Assembly (NCBI GenBank): GCA_964577175.1
Contig: CAZNYC010000023.1
Coordinates: forward strand, 1 to 39,524
Length of the DNA stretch: 39,524 nucleotides
Source of the DNA: BS750m-G62 sp964577175
Lineage (GTDB): Bacteria > Planctomycetota > Phycisphaerae > FEN-1346
Reading direction: 5' to 3'
Below, in pieces: positions 1 through 7,594 of the stretch. The position numbers and the translations under genes are program-made. Numbering within the stretch: position 1 is the stretch's first letter; every line of letters begins with the position of its first letter. The notes beneath the pieces were generated by a model that had not been told where the DNA came from, did no database searches, and saw only the letters and a program-made list of their open reading frames with translations.

Positions 1-154
1 CCGCAGCGCCGGGAAGGGCGCCATGCGGTTCGATTTCATGCTCGCGCGGATCCGCAGGGGCTACATGGGCGGCGTCGAGGACTACTTCGGTCCGCCGCCA
101 CTTCGCGACGAACTCGGCGGGGGTCAGGGTGTTGGGGCCGGATGCGTTGGACAT
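1..154 (-). CDS. Possible truncated protein N-terminus running off the left edge
   Basis: A minus-strand frame starts with ATG at 154 and stays open to the window edge, giving about 51 residues. It begins with a short hydrophilic stretch containing LTPAEFVAKWR. That motif resembles the extreme N-terminus of large class I DNA methyltransferases (MmeI-like), but the residues after it do not continue that resemblance. Only a weak purine run (GAGG) precedes the ATG. The plus-strand frame from 23 is also open, so the coding strand is uncertain. Function is left open. Confidence 0.2.
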   Translation of the reverse strand, partial: MSNASGPNTLTPAEFVAKWRRTEVVLDAAHVAPADPREHEIEPHGALPGAA

Positions 155-345
155 GCCTCGATGGTGCCAGTCGGCCCGGCTCTTGCCAAGGCAAAACCGG
201 CCTCGCCGGGACGGCACCTGGCGTATCACTACCGGACCATCTTCCGGGGCTGACGCCCGGCTGGACGCCTCCCGCCATGTCATTCCGACCGAGACCCGGC
301 GCGCGGGGCGGTCGAGATGACACAACCGGCCGCGGCGCGTAAGAG

Positions 346-383
346 CACCCTCACCCCAACCCTCTCCCGTCAAGGGAGAGGGG
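346..383 (+). repeat. Palindromic intergenic repeat, CCCTCTCCC hairpin family, copy 1
   Basis: A 9-bp perfect stem CCCTCTCCC/GGGAGAGGG with a GTCAA loop occupies 360-382 and is preceded by CACCCTCACCCC. The same unit occurs in reverse complement at 14202-14238, including the flanking CACCCTCACCCC part. There is no T-tract, so an intrinsic terminator is unlikely. It is a dispersed REP-like repeat. Apart from repeats, the 1-537 spacer shows nothing else I can support. Confidence 0.7.
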
Positions 384-390
384 GAGAAGC

Positions 391-510
391 AACGGCCACG
401 GCGAGATTCTTCGCTGCGCTCAGAATGACAGCGCACGGCAACCGCAGGCAACGGGCCAAATGACCAATGCCAACGGCCACGGCGAAATCCTTCGCTGCGC
501 TCAGAATGAC
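391..510 (+). repeat. Two direct copies of a 39-base repeat
   Basis: Copies lie at 391-429 and 472-510 and match at 37 of 39 positions. Both begin AACGGCCACGGCGA and end TTCGCTGCGCTCAGAATGAC. They sit in the non-coding region downstream of the metallopeptidase gene. They look like dispersed non-coding repeats rather than genes. Confidence 0.75.
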
Positions 511-517
511 CGGCAAG

Positions 518-542
518 GTGCCGCGGCACGCCGCGGCCTACC
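518..542 (+). repeat. Palindromic repeat GTGCCGCGGCAC overlapping a stop codon
   Basis: The sequence GTGCCGCGGCAC followed by GCCGCGGCCTAC recurs at about 8995-9018, 9135-9158 and, lacking the first bases, twice in 9318-9408. Here the CTA at its right end (538-540) is the TAG stop codon of the minus-strand metallopeptidase gene, so the repeat forms the 3' end of that gene. Confidence 0.6.
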
Positions 543-1719
543 GCTCGCCGCTCGCGGCGTACTTGTCCCGCAGGCGCTGCCAGAAGTCCTTCCAGTACCG
601 GTCGTAGTAATCGAGGGCCGCCTCACGGATGTGCTCGGGCTGTTCGGCTTTCGGTGCGGCGGCGGGGTCGTAGCCTTCCAGGTGCCCGGCGGGGGCCCGC
701 TCGCGGGGCGAGACGAACCGCCACGTGGAATCCCCAAGCACGGCCTCGCACAGGTCGGCTAGGCCGGGGTCGTAACTTTTCAGTTGCTCGCGGGTGTGGA
801 TATGGTTGTGGTCGTGGTCCATGGTGCGGTTGGTGTCGTACCAGCACTGGACGCCTTCCGCCCAGTACTCCGCGCGGTTCTTTCCGGCGTAGCACTGCTT
901 CGGACCGCCGAAGACGATGAGCACCTTGTCGCGGCCCGTGACCTTGACCTTTGCGTGGGCGGGCTTGCCGTTGACGAGAATGTCCCCGCCGTCCAGGCAC
1001 TGGCGCAGGAGGTCGGGGGGCTCGTCCGGGAACGCCTTCACCAGGGCGTCGAGCAGGCGGACGGGCGTCTCGCTCGTGACCCGGCGGAACCGCTGCGCCG
1101 CCCGGCCGTCGTTCCAGAGCCCCTTCGCCCTGGCCTGCTTGAACGTCTCGGTGAGGCGTTTCCGGAGGGCCTCGTCGAAACCCGCCCCGTGAATGACGTG
1201 GCCGAACTCGTGGATGAGGATGCTCTCCAGTTGCATGCCGCCGTCGCACTGGAGCACGTCTTCCTCGGCGAAGACGACGAGCGGACGGCCGTCCTGCCAG
1301 TGGAGGAACCCGCGCTGGCGCCAGTTGTAGAAGTCGAGTGCCTCGCCCGTCTTGTCGGAGGCGAACTGCGGCAGGTCGGAGGTCAGTTCCGTGCTGCCGA
1401 TGAGCAGGCACAGGGGCTTGCGGTCGCGGATGCGGCGGGCGACCTCCGGCCGGAGGCGCTGCATGATCATGTCGAACTGGTAGGCCGTCTCGAGCAGGGC
1501 GTAGTCCGAGACGCGGTCGGAGGTGGCAATCAGGATGCCCTCGGCCACCGTGCATTTCTTGTAGAACGCCGTGTCCAGGCCGTACGTCTTGGCCTGCGCG
1601 TCGGCGAGCGGGCGGACCTCGCATGCCGTATCGGCGGGGGCGCCGACGGCAGGGACGCTCACCGCCGACAGAAGACACAGGACGACGGCGGGCACGAAAA
1701 CCGTAGGGCGGGGTGGCAT
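538..1719 (-). CDS. Secreted zinc metallopeptidase-like protein (HEFGH motif)
   Basis: This 393-residue protein begins with an export signal (residues 1 to about 27, hydrophobic core VFVPAVVLCLLSAVSVP, then AVGA). The zinc-binding motif HEFGH lies at residues 170-174 in the context ILIHEFGHVIH. A downstream EYWAEGVQCWYD segment (about residues 284-295) is a plausible place for the third, glutamate, zinc ligand, an arrangement seen in anthrax-lethal-factor-like (ATLF) peptidase domains. The protein is expected to act outside the cytoplasm on unknown peptide substrates. The start at 1719 was chosen over an upstream in-frame start at 1755 because it directly precedes the signal peptide and has GAGG about 10 bases upstream. 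The His-rich segment DHDHNHIH (about 301-308) could bind additional metal. Catalytic class is seen from the motif; the exact family is inferred. Confidence 0.8.
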   Translation of the reverse strand: MPPRPTVFVPAVVLCLLSAVSVPAVGAPADTACEVRPLADAQAKTYGLDTAFYKKCTVAEGILIATSDRVSDYALLETAYQFDMIMQRLRPEVARRIRDRKPLCLLIGSTELTSDLPQFASDKTGEALDFYNWRQRGFLHWQDGRPLVVFAEEDVLQCDGGMQLESILIHEFGHVIHGAGFDEALRKRLTETFKQARAKGLWNDGRAAQRFRRVTSETPVRLLDALVKAFPDEPPDLLRQCLDGGDILVNGKPAHAKVKVTGRDKVLIVFGGPKQCYAGKNRAEYWAEGVQCWYDTNRTMDHDHNHIHTREQLKSYDPGLADLCEAVLGDSTWRFVSPRERAPAGHLEGYDPAAAPKAEQPEHIREAALDYYDRYWKDFWQRLRDKYAASGER

Positions 1720-1789
1720 CAGGGGGTCCCTCGATGGAAGGCCGGCTCGGAGCATACGGTGTCGGGCGGTTTCCGGCAGGACGGGATGA

Positions 1790-1827
1790 AAATAAGCACG
1801 GCGGGGGGAAGGATCCGCCCGCCGCGC
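1790..1827 (-). terminator. Candidate intrinsic terminator for the PEP-CTERM gene
   Basis: Read on the minus strand, a GC-rich stem (CGGCGGG pairing with CCCGCCG, plus-strand 1799-1805 and 1818-1824) is followed by a T-rich run (GCTTATTTTC). It lies about 60 bases downstream of the PEP-CTERM stop codon and just upstream of the metallopeptidase start. The stem-plus-T-run geometry is seen directly; termination is inferred. Confidence 0.4.
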
Positions 1828-1881
1828 TTTCCATGCGCTACCGTAGGTACGGTCTGCGCGATCCGGTTCTCCTGCGCCGCC

Positions 1882-2570
1882 TTACTGCCGCCGACGTCGG
1901 CGGGCGAGGAGCGTGCCGAGACCGCCCAGGCCCACCAGGGCCAGGGTCGCCGGTTCGGGCACGACCATCTGGGGCTCCGACATGGCGTAATAGGGCAGGT
2001 CGGCCGTATCGCCGGTCCACTGCCGCCAGACCCACTCCGTGGTATTGCCTCCATTGCCCTGGTGGACGTCGCCGCCGCCACCCAAAACGGAGAATGAACT
2101 GGGTTTACCCTCTACGCTCGTCCCGTCCAAGTACGTGCCGGTATACGGCCAGGACGTCCGCGTCTCTCCCTTTTCGGTAACGTTGATGATGTGCTGAACG
2201 TCGCCGTCCCACAAATCCGCGTAGTCGTTGGCGACGACCGTGCTGCCGTCCAGGAGGAAAATGGCGTGGCCGGGACCGTCTTCGTCCGGATTCGTCCAGG
2301 TGTTGTCTCGTGCGTCGACATCGGCGGTCGAGCCGATGACCCGCCAGTATCCGCCGTCGTCTTGCCCGATGTTCAGGGCCGAGGCGTCGGCCAGCCCCTG
2401 GACCATGTCGTTGTACGTGCTGATATCCGACGACGCGGGGTAACTGTCGCCGTCCGTGCTCGTGATAAACGCGAAGCGGTAATAATCCCCATAGGCCCAC
2501 GCCGAGCCGGTGGCGGGATTGAGGCCCCCGTTGGCCGTCAGATCCAGAATGCCGAGTTCGCCCGTGAGGG
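1882..2570 (-). CDS. PEP-CTERM sorting-domain protein, 5' end lost in assembly gap
   Basis: About 229 C-terminal residues are present; the N-terminus and signal peptide fall in the adjoining gap. The last 26 residues carry a textbook PEP-CTERM signal: VPEP, a hydrophobic helix (ATLALVGLGGLGTLLA), then RRRRRQ and stop. This signal is recognised by exosortases, which cut and anchor proteins at the surface of bacteria that make exopolysaccharide. The body is acidic and rich in Asp, Gly, Thr and Trp (for example DGGYWRVIGSTADVDARDNT and IFLLDGSTVVANDYADLWDG), typical of a beta-rich exported protein, but I do not recognise its domain. The overlap with the regulator on the far side of the gap argues that the true start lies inside the gap. 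Confidence 0.85.
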
Positions 2571-2670
2571 NNNNNNNNNNNNNNNNNNNNNNNNNNNNNN
2601 NNNNNNNNNNNNNNNNNNNNNNNNNNNNNNNNNNNNNNNNNNNNNNNNNNNNNNNNNNNNNNNNNNNNNN
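2571..2670. other. Assembly gap of 100 N
   Basis: One hundred Ns, almost certainly a placeholder length. Unlike the other three gaps, the flanks share no obvious repeat. The missing bases include the start of the PEP-CTERM gene and probably the promoter regions of that gene and of the divergently oriented regulator. Confidence 0.95.
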
Positions 2671-2740
2671 ACCGGCGGTCGCGGCGCCGCGGGCCGGCGG
2701 GGACCGTTGGACCGGGGTGCCGTGGGAGGAGCGCCGAGCC

Positions 2741-3898
2741 ATGAGCCGCACCCGACGCGTGGTGGTCTGCATCGACCTGAACTGGACGGTGGTCCATCAC
2801 CTGGCCGTCTATAGCGGCATCCGCCGCTTCGCGTCGGAGCGGGGAGGCTGGGAACTGGCCGTCAACCCGTTCTTCGGGTCGGACCGGCAGCGGTCGGACC
2901 GCCGGCCGGCCGGCGTGGTGGGGCGGATGACGGCCCGCGGCGCGAGACGGGCGCGGCGGTGGGGCATTCCGGCGGTCAACGTCTGGTTCAACTCGCCCGA
3001 GCGGGGGTTGCCCGGGGTGTTTCCGGACATGGAGGAGGCCGGCCGGACGGCGGCCGAACACCTCCTGGGCCGGGGGTTCCGGCGATTCGGCCTTCTCGGC
3101 TACCATCGTAACCGGACGACGTCGGGTCTGTTGGCGGGCATGCGGGACCGGCTGGCGGAGGAGGGCGACGACTGCTCGGTACTGCGTGTGCGGCGGCAGT
3201 TCGCACGCAGCCGCGCGACATGGGACGCGTTCATCGAGAAACTGTACGGATGGGTGGCCGAGTTGGCTCCCCCCGTGGGTATCCTGGGCGCCCACGACCT
3301 CCTGTGCCGGTACCTGATGAACGTGTGTACCGAACGCGGGTTGGACATCCCCTACGAGGTGGGCGTGGTGGGGACGTTCAACGAACCGTTGCTCTGTGAG
3401 ACGCTCGAACCGACGCTCACGAGCATCGACCTGGCGTACGAACGGGTGGGCTACCTGGCCGCCGAGATGCTGGACGACCTGATGGCGGGGCGGCCGGCGC
3501 CGGCGGCGCCCCGCCTGGTGGAACCGGCCGACCTGGTGCCCCGGCAGTCGAGCGACGCCTTCGCTGTCCGCGACCCGCTTGTGGCCGGAGCCCTCCGGTT
3601 CATGGCCGAGCACGCCCACGAGCGCATCGGCGTGGAGGAGGTCGCCCGCCACGTGGGGACGACGCGCTCGACGCTGGGCGCACGGTTCCGCCGGGCCCTG
3701 GGCCGCACCGTCAGCGACGAACTGGCACGCCTGCGCGTGGAAAGGGCCAAACGCCTCCTCTCCGAAAGCGACGACAACCTGTACACCGTGGCCACCGCGT
3801 GCGGGTTCCGCGACGATTCCCGGATGAGCAAGACGTTCATGCGGGTCGAAGGGATCCGGCCCGGTGAGTTCCGACGCCGACAGCGGCAGGAGAAGTGA
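2741..3898 (+). CDS. XylR-like transcriptional regulator (periplasmic-binding-like domain plus AraC HTH)
   Basis: This 385-residue protein has the XylR architecture. Residues 1 to about 270 form a LacI-type sugar-sensing fold without the usual N-terminal HTH (VFPDMEEAGRTAAEHLL, VGILGAHDLLCRYLM and VGVVGTFNEPLLCET match conserved blocks). Residues about 285-380 form a C-terminal AraC/XylS double HTH (IGVEEVARHVGTTRSTLGARF, then LYTVATACGFRDDSRMSKTF). Length is close to E. coli XylR (392). Such proteins bind a sugar and regulate pentose or polysaccharide-use genes. The ATG at 2741 has a GGGAGGA ribosome site 10 bases upstream. Its plus-strand neighbours are two SASA esterases, which suggests acetylated-glycan genes as targets; that link is inference. 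The promoter is probably hidden in the gap. Confidence 0.88.
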   Translation: MSRTRRVVVCIDLNWTVVHHLAVYSGIRRFASERGGWELAVNPFFGSDRQRSDRRPAGVVGRMTARGARRARRWGIPAVNVWFNSPERGLPGVFPDMEEAGRTAAEHLLGRGFRRFGLLGYHRNRTTSGLLAGMRDRLAEEGDDCSVLRVRRQFARSRATWDAFIEKLYGWVAELAPPVGILGAHDLLCRYLMNVCTERGLDIPYEVGVVGTFNEPLLCETLEPTLTSIDLAYERVGYLAAEMLDDLMAGRPAPAAPRLVEPADLVPRQSSDAFAVRDPLVAGALRFMAEHAHERIGVEEVARHVGTTRSTLGARFRRALGRTVSDELARLRVERAKRLLSESDDNLYTVATACGFRDDSRMSKTFMRVEGIRPGEFRRRQRQEK

Positions 3899-4066
3899 CC
3901 CGACCGGCCGTCCGGGCCGCTGTTCAGCCGGGTGAAGAATGCCGGCTTCCGGCCGATTTCGTTCTCGGGGCCTTTCACACCGGCGCGTTGTGGTCATCTC
4001 CGCCACGCCTCCCTGGCGATGTGGCAGGCAGCGGCAAGGTGGCTCCAGGGTGAGCGACCGGCCGGG

Positions 4067-4095
4067 TTGACGTGCCACCCGGAAACCAATATGCT
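4067..4095 (+). promoter_or_regulatory. Sigma70-like promoter for the first esterase
   Basis: TTGACG at 4067-4072, a 17-base spacer and TATGCT at 4090-4095. It predicts transcription from about 4102 and a leader of about 97 bases before the esterase ATG at 4199. It lies in the 300-base spacer after the regulator gene, in which I see no gene. Confidence 0.55.
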
Positions 4096-4198
4096 TGTTC
4101 CGGACGGGGGGGGCGGCGGCCGCCTTGGAGACGCACAGGACGGGTGCCGGGGCTTGGCCGGGGCATGCGCAGAACAGGCTCAAGACAGGAGACCCCTT

Positions 4199-5434
4199 AT
4201 GATGCAACGTACCCGAATCGGCCCCCTATCCGCTTGTGCGGCGCTGGCGCTGGCCATGGCGGGCCTGGTCCCATCCGTCGCTGCCGCGGACGGGCCGCTC
4301 CAGGTGTTCGTGCTCGCCGGGCAATCCAACATGCAGGGCCATGCGCACGTGAGGACGTTTGACGCCATGGCCCTGAACCCGACGACGGCGCCGATTCTCA
4401 AAGAGATGCGGGCCGGCGACGGCACGCCGCGGGTCTGCGAGCGGGTCTGGATCTCCTCCATCGGCTGCGCCGACGAGGAGCAGGTCGGACGGCTCACCGC
4501 CGGCTTCGGCGCGAAGAAGGGCGGCCCGAAGATCGGGCCCGAGTTCACCTTAGGCATCTACATGCAGAAGTTCGTGGACGAGCCGATCCTGATCATCAAG
4601 ACCGCGTGGGGCGGCAAGAGCCTGAACACCGATTTCCGCCCCCCGAGCGCCGGGCCGTACGAATTCAACGAGAAGCAGATGGAAGGATTCAAGAAGCAGG
4701 GCAAGGATATCGAGGCGATCAGGGCCGAGAAGGCGAAGGCCACCGGCCGCTACTACCGCCTCATGATCGACCACGTGAAGAAGGTCCTGGCGGACATCAG
4801 GCGGGTCGTCCCGGACTACGACCCCGACCAGGGCTATGAACTGGCCGGCTTCGTGTGGTTCCAGGGTTGGAACGACATGGTCGACCGCGGCACGTATCCG
4901 AACCGCGGCAAGCCGGGCGGTTACGACGCGTACAGCGAGTGCCTGGCGCACTTCATTCGCGACGTGCGCAAAGACCTCTCGGCGCCGGAATTGCCGTTCG
5001 TCATCGGCGTGATGGGGGCCGGCGGGCCCATCGAGAGGTACACCGAGGCGCAGCGCCGCTACGAGGGCGTGCACCGCAACTTCCGCATGGCCATGGCTGC
5101 GCCCGCCGCGATGCACGAGTTCAAAGACAACGTCGCCGCCGTCCTGACCGAGACGTACTGGGACATGGAAGTCGTCGCGCTGCGCCAGAAGGAGCAGACG
5201 ATCAAGCCGAAGGTGGAACGCATCCGCAAGGAGATCACAGAGGGCAAGCGCAGCCGGGAGGACGGCAACGCCGCGATCGAGGCGCTCTATGCCGAGACCT
5301 TCAGCCCCCGCGAACTCACGGTCCTCAAGGAAAGCGTCTCCAACTTCGATTTCCATTACATGGGGTCCGCCAGGATCGTGGCCCGAATCGGTAAGGGCTT
5401 TGCCGAGGCGATGTCTGACCTGATGAAGCGATAG
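4199..5434 (+). CDS. Secreted SASA-domain carbohydrate esterase (sialate O-acetylesterase-like), copy 1
   Basis: This 411-residue SGNH-type hydrolase starts with an export signal (SACAALALAMAGLVPSVAAA, about residues 11-30). The nucleophile block is VFVLAGQSNMQG with Ser43. Further family blocks are IGPEFTLGIYM, the WFQGWND block (FVWFQGWNDMVD) and a late FDFHYMGSA segment that should supply the catalytic His. SASA proteins remove acetyl groups from xylans, pectins or sialic acids. A long helical insert rich in Lys and Glu (EKQMEGFKKQGKDIEAIR and around KEQTIKPKVERIRKEI) is unusual for the shortest family members. ATGATG starts occur at 4199 and 4202; AGGAGA lies 6 bases upstream of the first. 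Paralogous to the next gene, which lies 261 bases downstream. Substrate cannot be told from sequence. Confidence 0.85.
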   Translation: MMQRTRIGPLSACAALALAMAGLVPSVAAADGPLQVFVLAGQSNMQGHAHVRTFDAMALNPTTAPILKEMRAGDGTPRVCERVWISSIGCADEEQVGRLTAGFGAKKGGPKIGPEFTLGIYMQKFVDEPILIIKTAWGGKSLNTDFRPPSAGPYEFNEKQMEGFKKQGKDIEAIRAEKAKATGRYYRLMIDHVKKVLADIRRVVPDYDPDQGYELAGFVWFQGWNDMVDRGTYPNRGKPGGYDAYSECLAHFIRDVRKDLSAPELPFVIGVMGAGGPIERYTEAQRRYEGVHRNFRMAMAAPAAMHEFKDNVAAVLTETYWDMEVVALRQKEQTIKPKVERIRKEITEGKRSREDGNAAIEALYAETFSPRELTVLKESVSNFDFHYMGSARIVARIGKGFAEAMSDLMKR

Positions 5435-5467
5435 AGCCGTAACGTTCCACGAACGCAGACCAAAGAG

Positions 5468-5676
5468 TGCGGATTCACCTTTGAAACGCAACAAGCGAAA
5501 CGACGGCTTGTGGCGTTTGAGGGCCTCTGCCTCGGCTCCGAGGCTGCCAGGGGCCCCTTTCGCCCCGCCGCCTCGGCGTCGGCCCGGAGCCCTTCGGGCC
5601 GCCGGGTGAGGCCGACGCCGACGCGACGGGGCTCCAGGGGCTTGGGGGGTTGTTGCGTTTCAAAGTTGAATCCGCA
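5468..5676. repeat. 208-base inverted-repeat element between the esterase genes
   Basis: The ends are 27-base inverted repeats (5468-5494 and 5650-5676) with one mismatch; the left arm reads TGCGGATTCACCTTTGAAAC and continues to CAACAA. The interior holds nested hairpins such as TCGGCGTCGGCC pairing with GGCCGACGCCGA. No ORF with coding character is inside. The right end stops 9 bases before the second esterase's ribosome site. It has the shape of a MITE or a large structured leader; I cannot tell which. Confidence 0.6.
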
Positions 5677-5695
5677 AAGGAAAAGGGAGGTGACG

Positions 5696-6784
5696 ATGTT
5701 CCATCTACACGTACGCAGGACGGTGTTTGTGTTGGCGGCCCTCGCCGTGGGGCTTCTGGCCGTTCCCCTCGCACGGGCGGAGGTCCCCGACCCGCTGCCC
5801 GACCCGGCCGGCAAACCGGCCGACATGAGCAAGCCCGTCCAGGTCTACATCCTCATGGGCCAGTCGAACATGGTCGGGGCCGGCAAGGTCAAGGGCGACA
5901 AGGAAGGCACCCTGACCTACGCCGTGCAGGAGAAGGACAAGTACCCGTACCTGGTCCAGGACGGCGGCGACTGGACCGTCCTCAAGGACGTGCGATACGC
6001 GCGCGTCATGGGCAGCGGCACCGGCAAGATGCGGCAGTTCAACAACGAGTGGATGAGCGTGGAGGGCGAGAACAAGATCGGCCCCGAGTTCGGCATCGGC
6101 CATTACGTCGGCCACGTCACCGACGCGCCGGTGCTTATCCTGAAGTCGTGCATCGGCAACCGCAGCCTCGGCTGGGACCTGCTTCCGCCCGGCAGCGAGC
6201 GCTACGAGGTCCAGCAGAACGGCAAGACCATGGTCTACGCCGGCTATAAGGATTCGCCGGCCAAATGGGAAAAGGGCACGGAGCCGAAGAAGATCGGCTG
6301 GTACGCCGGCATGCAGTACGATGGCGACGTCGCCAACGCGAAGAAGGTCCTCGATGAACTGGACACGTATTACCCCGATGCCAGGGGATACGAGGTCGCG
6401 GGCTTCTTCTGGTGGCAGGGTGACAAGGACCGCTACGACGCCGGCCACGCCGCCCGCTACGAGCAGAACCTCGTCCGGCTTATCAAACAACTCCGCAAGG
6501 ATTTCGATGCGCCCAAGGCGAAGTTCGTCTGTGCCACGCTCGGCCAGACCGAGAAGGGTGCCGGCGGCAACGAAGGTAAGATCCTCGACGCCCAATTCGC
6601 CGTCGACGGCAAGAGCGGCACGTACCCGGAATTCAAGGGCAACGTCGCCACCGTGTACACCAACCCCATTATCATGGGCGGCGCGTCCAACGGGCACTAC
6701 GGCGGCCACGCCGAGACCTACATGAACGTCGGCGAAGCCATGGGCAAGGCCATGGTCGAACGGCTGCAGCGCGGGAACGAATAG
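5696..6784 (+). CDS. Secreted SASA-domain carbohydrate esterase (sialate O-acetylesterase-like), copy 2
   Basis: This 362-residue protein has an export signal (TVFVLAALAVGLLAVPLARA, about residues 9-28) and the SASA/SGNH motifs in order: YILMGQSNMVGAG with nucleophile Ser57, IGPEFGIGHYVG, the FFWWQGDKDRYD block and a C-terminal NGHYGGHAETYMNVGEAMG block with candidate catalytic His. It is predicted to deacetylate carbohydrate outside the cytoplasm. It is more compact than the upstream paralogue. The ATG at 5696 has GGGAGG 5 bases upstream. The 208-base inverted-repeat element fills most of the spacer before it, so it may or may not share a transcript with copy 1. Exact substrate is unknown. 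Confidence 0.87.
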   Translation: MFHLHVRRTVFVLAALAVGLLAVPLARAEVPDPLPDPAGKPADMSKPVQVYILMGQSNMVGAGKVKGDKEGTLTYAVQEKDKYPYLVQDGGDWTVLKDVRYARVMGSGTGKMRQFNNEWMSVEGENKIGPEFGIGHYVGHVTDAPVLILKSCIGNRSLGWDLLPPGSERYEVQQNGKTMVYAGYKDSPAKWEKGTEPKKIGWYAGMQYDGDVANAKKVLDELDTYYPDARGYEVAGFFWWQGDKDRYDAGHAARYEQNLVRLIKQLRKDFDAPKAKFVCATLGQTEKGAGGNEGKILDAQFAVDGKSGTYPEFKGNVATVYTNPIIMGGASNGHYGGHAETYMNVGEAMGKAMVERLQRGNE

Positions 6785-6798
6785 AGCGGTCTAACACG

Positions 6799-7008
6799 AC
6801 AACGCTCACTCGAGCGCGGCCTGCCTGGAGCCTGTCCCGGCCGGAGCGGAGGGNNNNNNNNNNNNNNNNNNNNNNNNNNNNNNNNNNNNNNNNNNNNNNN
6901 NNNNNNNNNNNNNNNNNNNNNNNNNNNNNNNNNNNNNNNNNNNNNNNNNNNNNACAACGCTCACTCGAGCGCGGCCTGCCTGGAGCCTGTCCCGGCCGGA
7001 GCGGAGGG
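6799..7008. repeat. Identical 55-mers on both sides of an N gap
   Basis: Bases 6799-6853 and 6954-7008 are the same 55-mer (starting ACAACGCTCACTCGAGCGCG), separated only by 100 Ns. Exactly 55 matching bases at both contig ends points to a de Bruijn assembly with k = 55. The true sequence may be one copy (no gap at all) or a longer repeat array. Confidence 0.85.
6854..6953. other. Assembly gap of 100 N
   Basis: Placeholder gap between two identical 55-mers. No gene is interrupted: the second esterase ends at 6784 and the next promoter is near 7508. Confidence 0.95.
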
Positions 7009-7010
7009 GC

Positions 7011-7370
7011 ACCCGCCGCGTTGGTGTGGCCCGGTTGGCTTGTCCAACCGGGTCGATATCCCTTCCAGGCCGGACGAGCCGGCCGGGCCACACAATCCGG
7101 CACGTCTCCCGGCGGGGCCGCACACCACATGCGCGTGGGTGCAAGCACCCACCCTACGGGCTGGGGCCTGTCCCGGCCGGAGCGGAGGGCACCCGCCGCG
7201 TTGGTGTGGCCCGGTTGGCTTGTCCAACCGGGTCGATATCCCTTCCAGGCCGGACGAGCCGGCCGGGCCACACAATCCGGCACGTCTCCCGGCGGGGCCG
7301 CACACCACATGCGCGTGGGTGCAAGCACCCACCCTACGGGCTGGGGCCTGTCCCGGCCGGAGCGGAGGGG
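7011..7370. repeat. Exact tandem duplication, 2 x 180 bases, non-coding
   Basis: Bases 7011-7190 and 7191-7370 are the same 180-base unit. Each unit contains several hairpins: CCCGGTTGG/CCAACCGGG, GTGGGTGCAAGCACCCAC and a CCGGCCGG-type palindrome next to GGCCACAC. Similar CCGGCCGG-GGCCACAC modules recur near 10.9, 12.9, 16.9 and 20.2 kb. Frames are open on both strands because of the GC content, but none has a start with a ribosome site or any family resemblance. The rest of the 6785-7594 spacer is unremarkable apart from the promoter near 7508. Confidence 0.85.
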
Positions 7371-7507
7371 CACCCGCACTGGCAGGCAAGCCGGCAGTGG
7401 CACCCGGCGCAGGCCGCAGGCCTCCTTGGGCATTGGGCGTTGAACATTGAGCATTCGCCCGGCCGGTCGCCGCACGCGGGAAATGGCACGCCCGCCGGCG
7501 CAAGGGC

Positions 7508-7535
7508 TTGTCTGCCGTACGCCGGAGGGTACAAT
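7508..7535 (+). promoter_or_regulatory. Sigma70-like promoter for the PQQ-like propeller gene
   Basis: TTGTCT at 7508-7513, a 16-base spacer and TACAAT at 7530-7535. It predicts a start near 7542 and a leader of about 53 bases to the ATG at 7595. It is an AT-richer island in the GC-rich spacer. Confidence 0.5.
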
Positions 7536-7594
7536 CACGCCGAAACGATCGCCGGGCCCATGTCGGACGGGCTGCCCCCAGGAAGGAAGAACCG

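Noticed and set aside
3932..4198. Longer N-terminus for the first esterase
   Set aside because: The frame is open upstream of 4199, but the signal peptide starts right at 4199, a ribosome site precedes it, and a promoter lies at 4067-4095 inside the extension.
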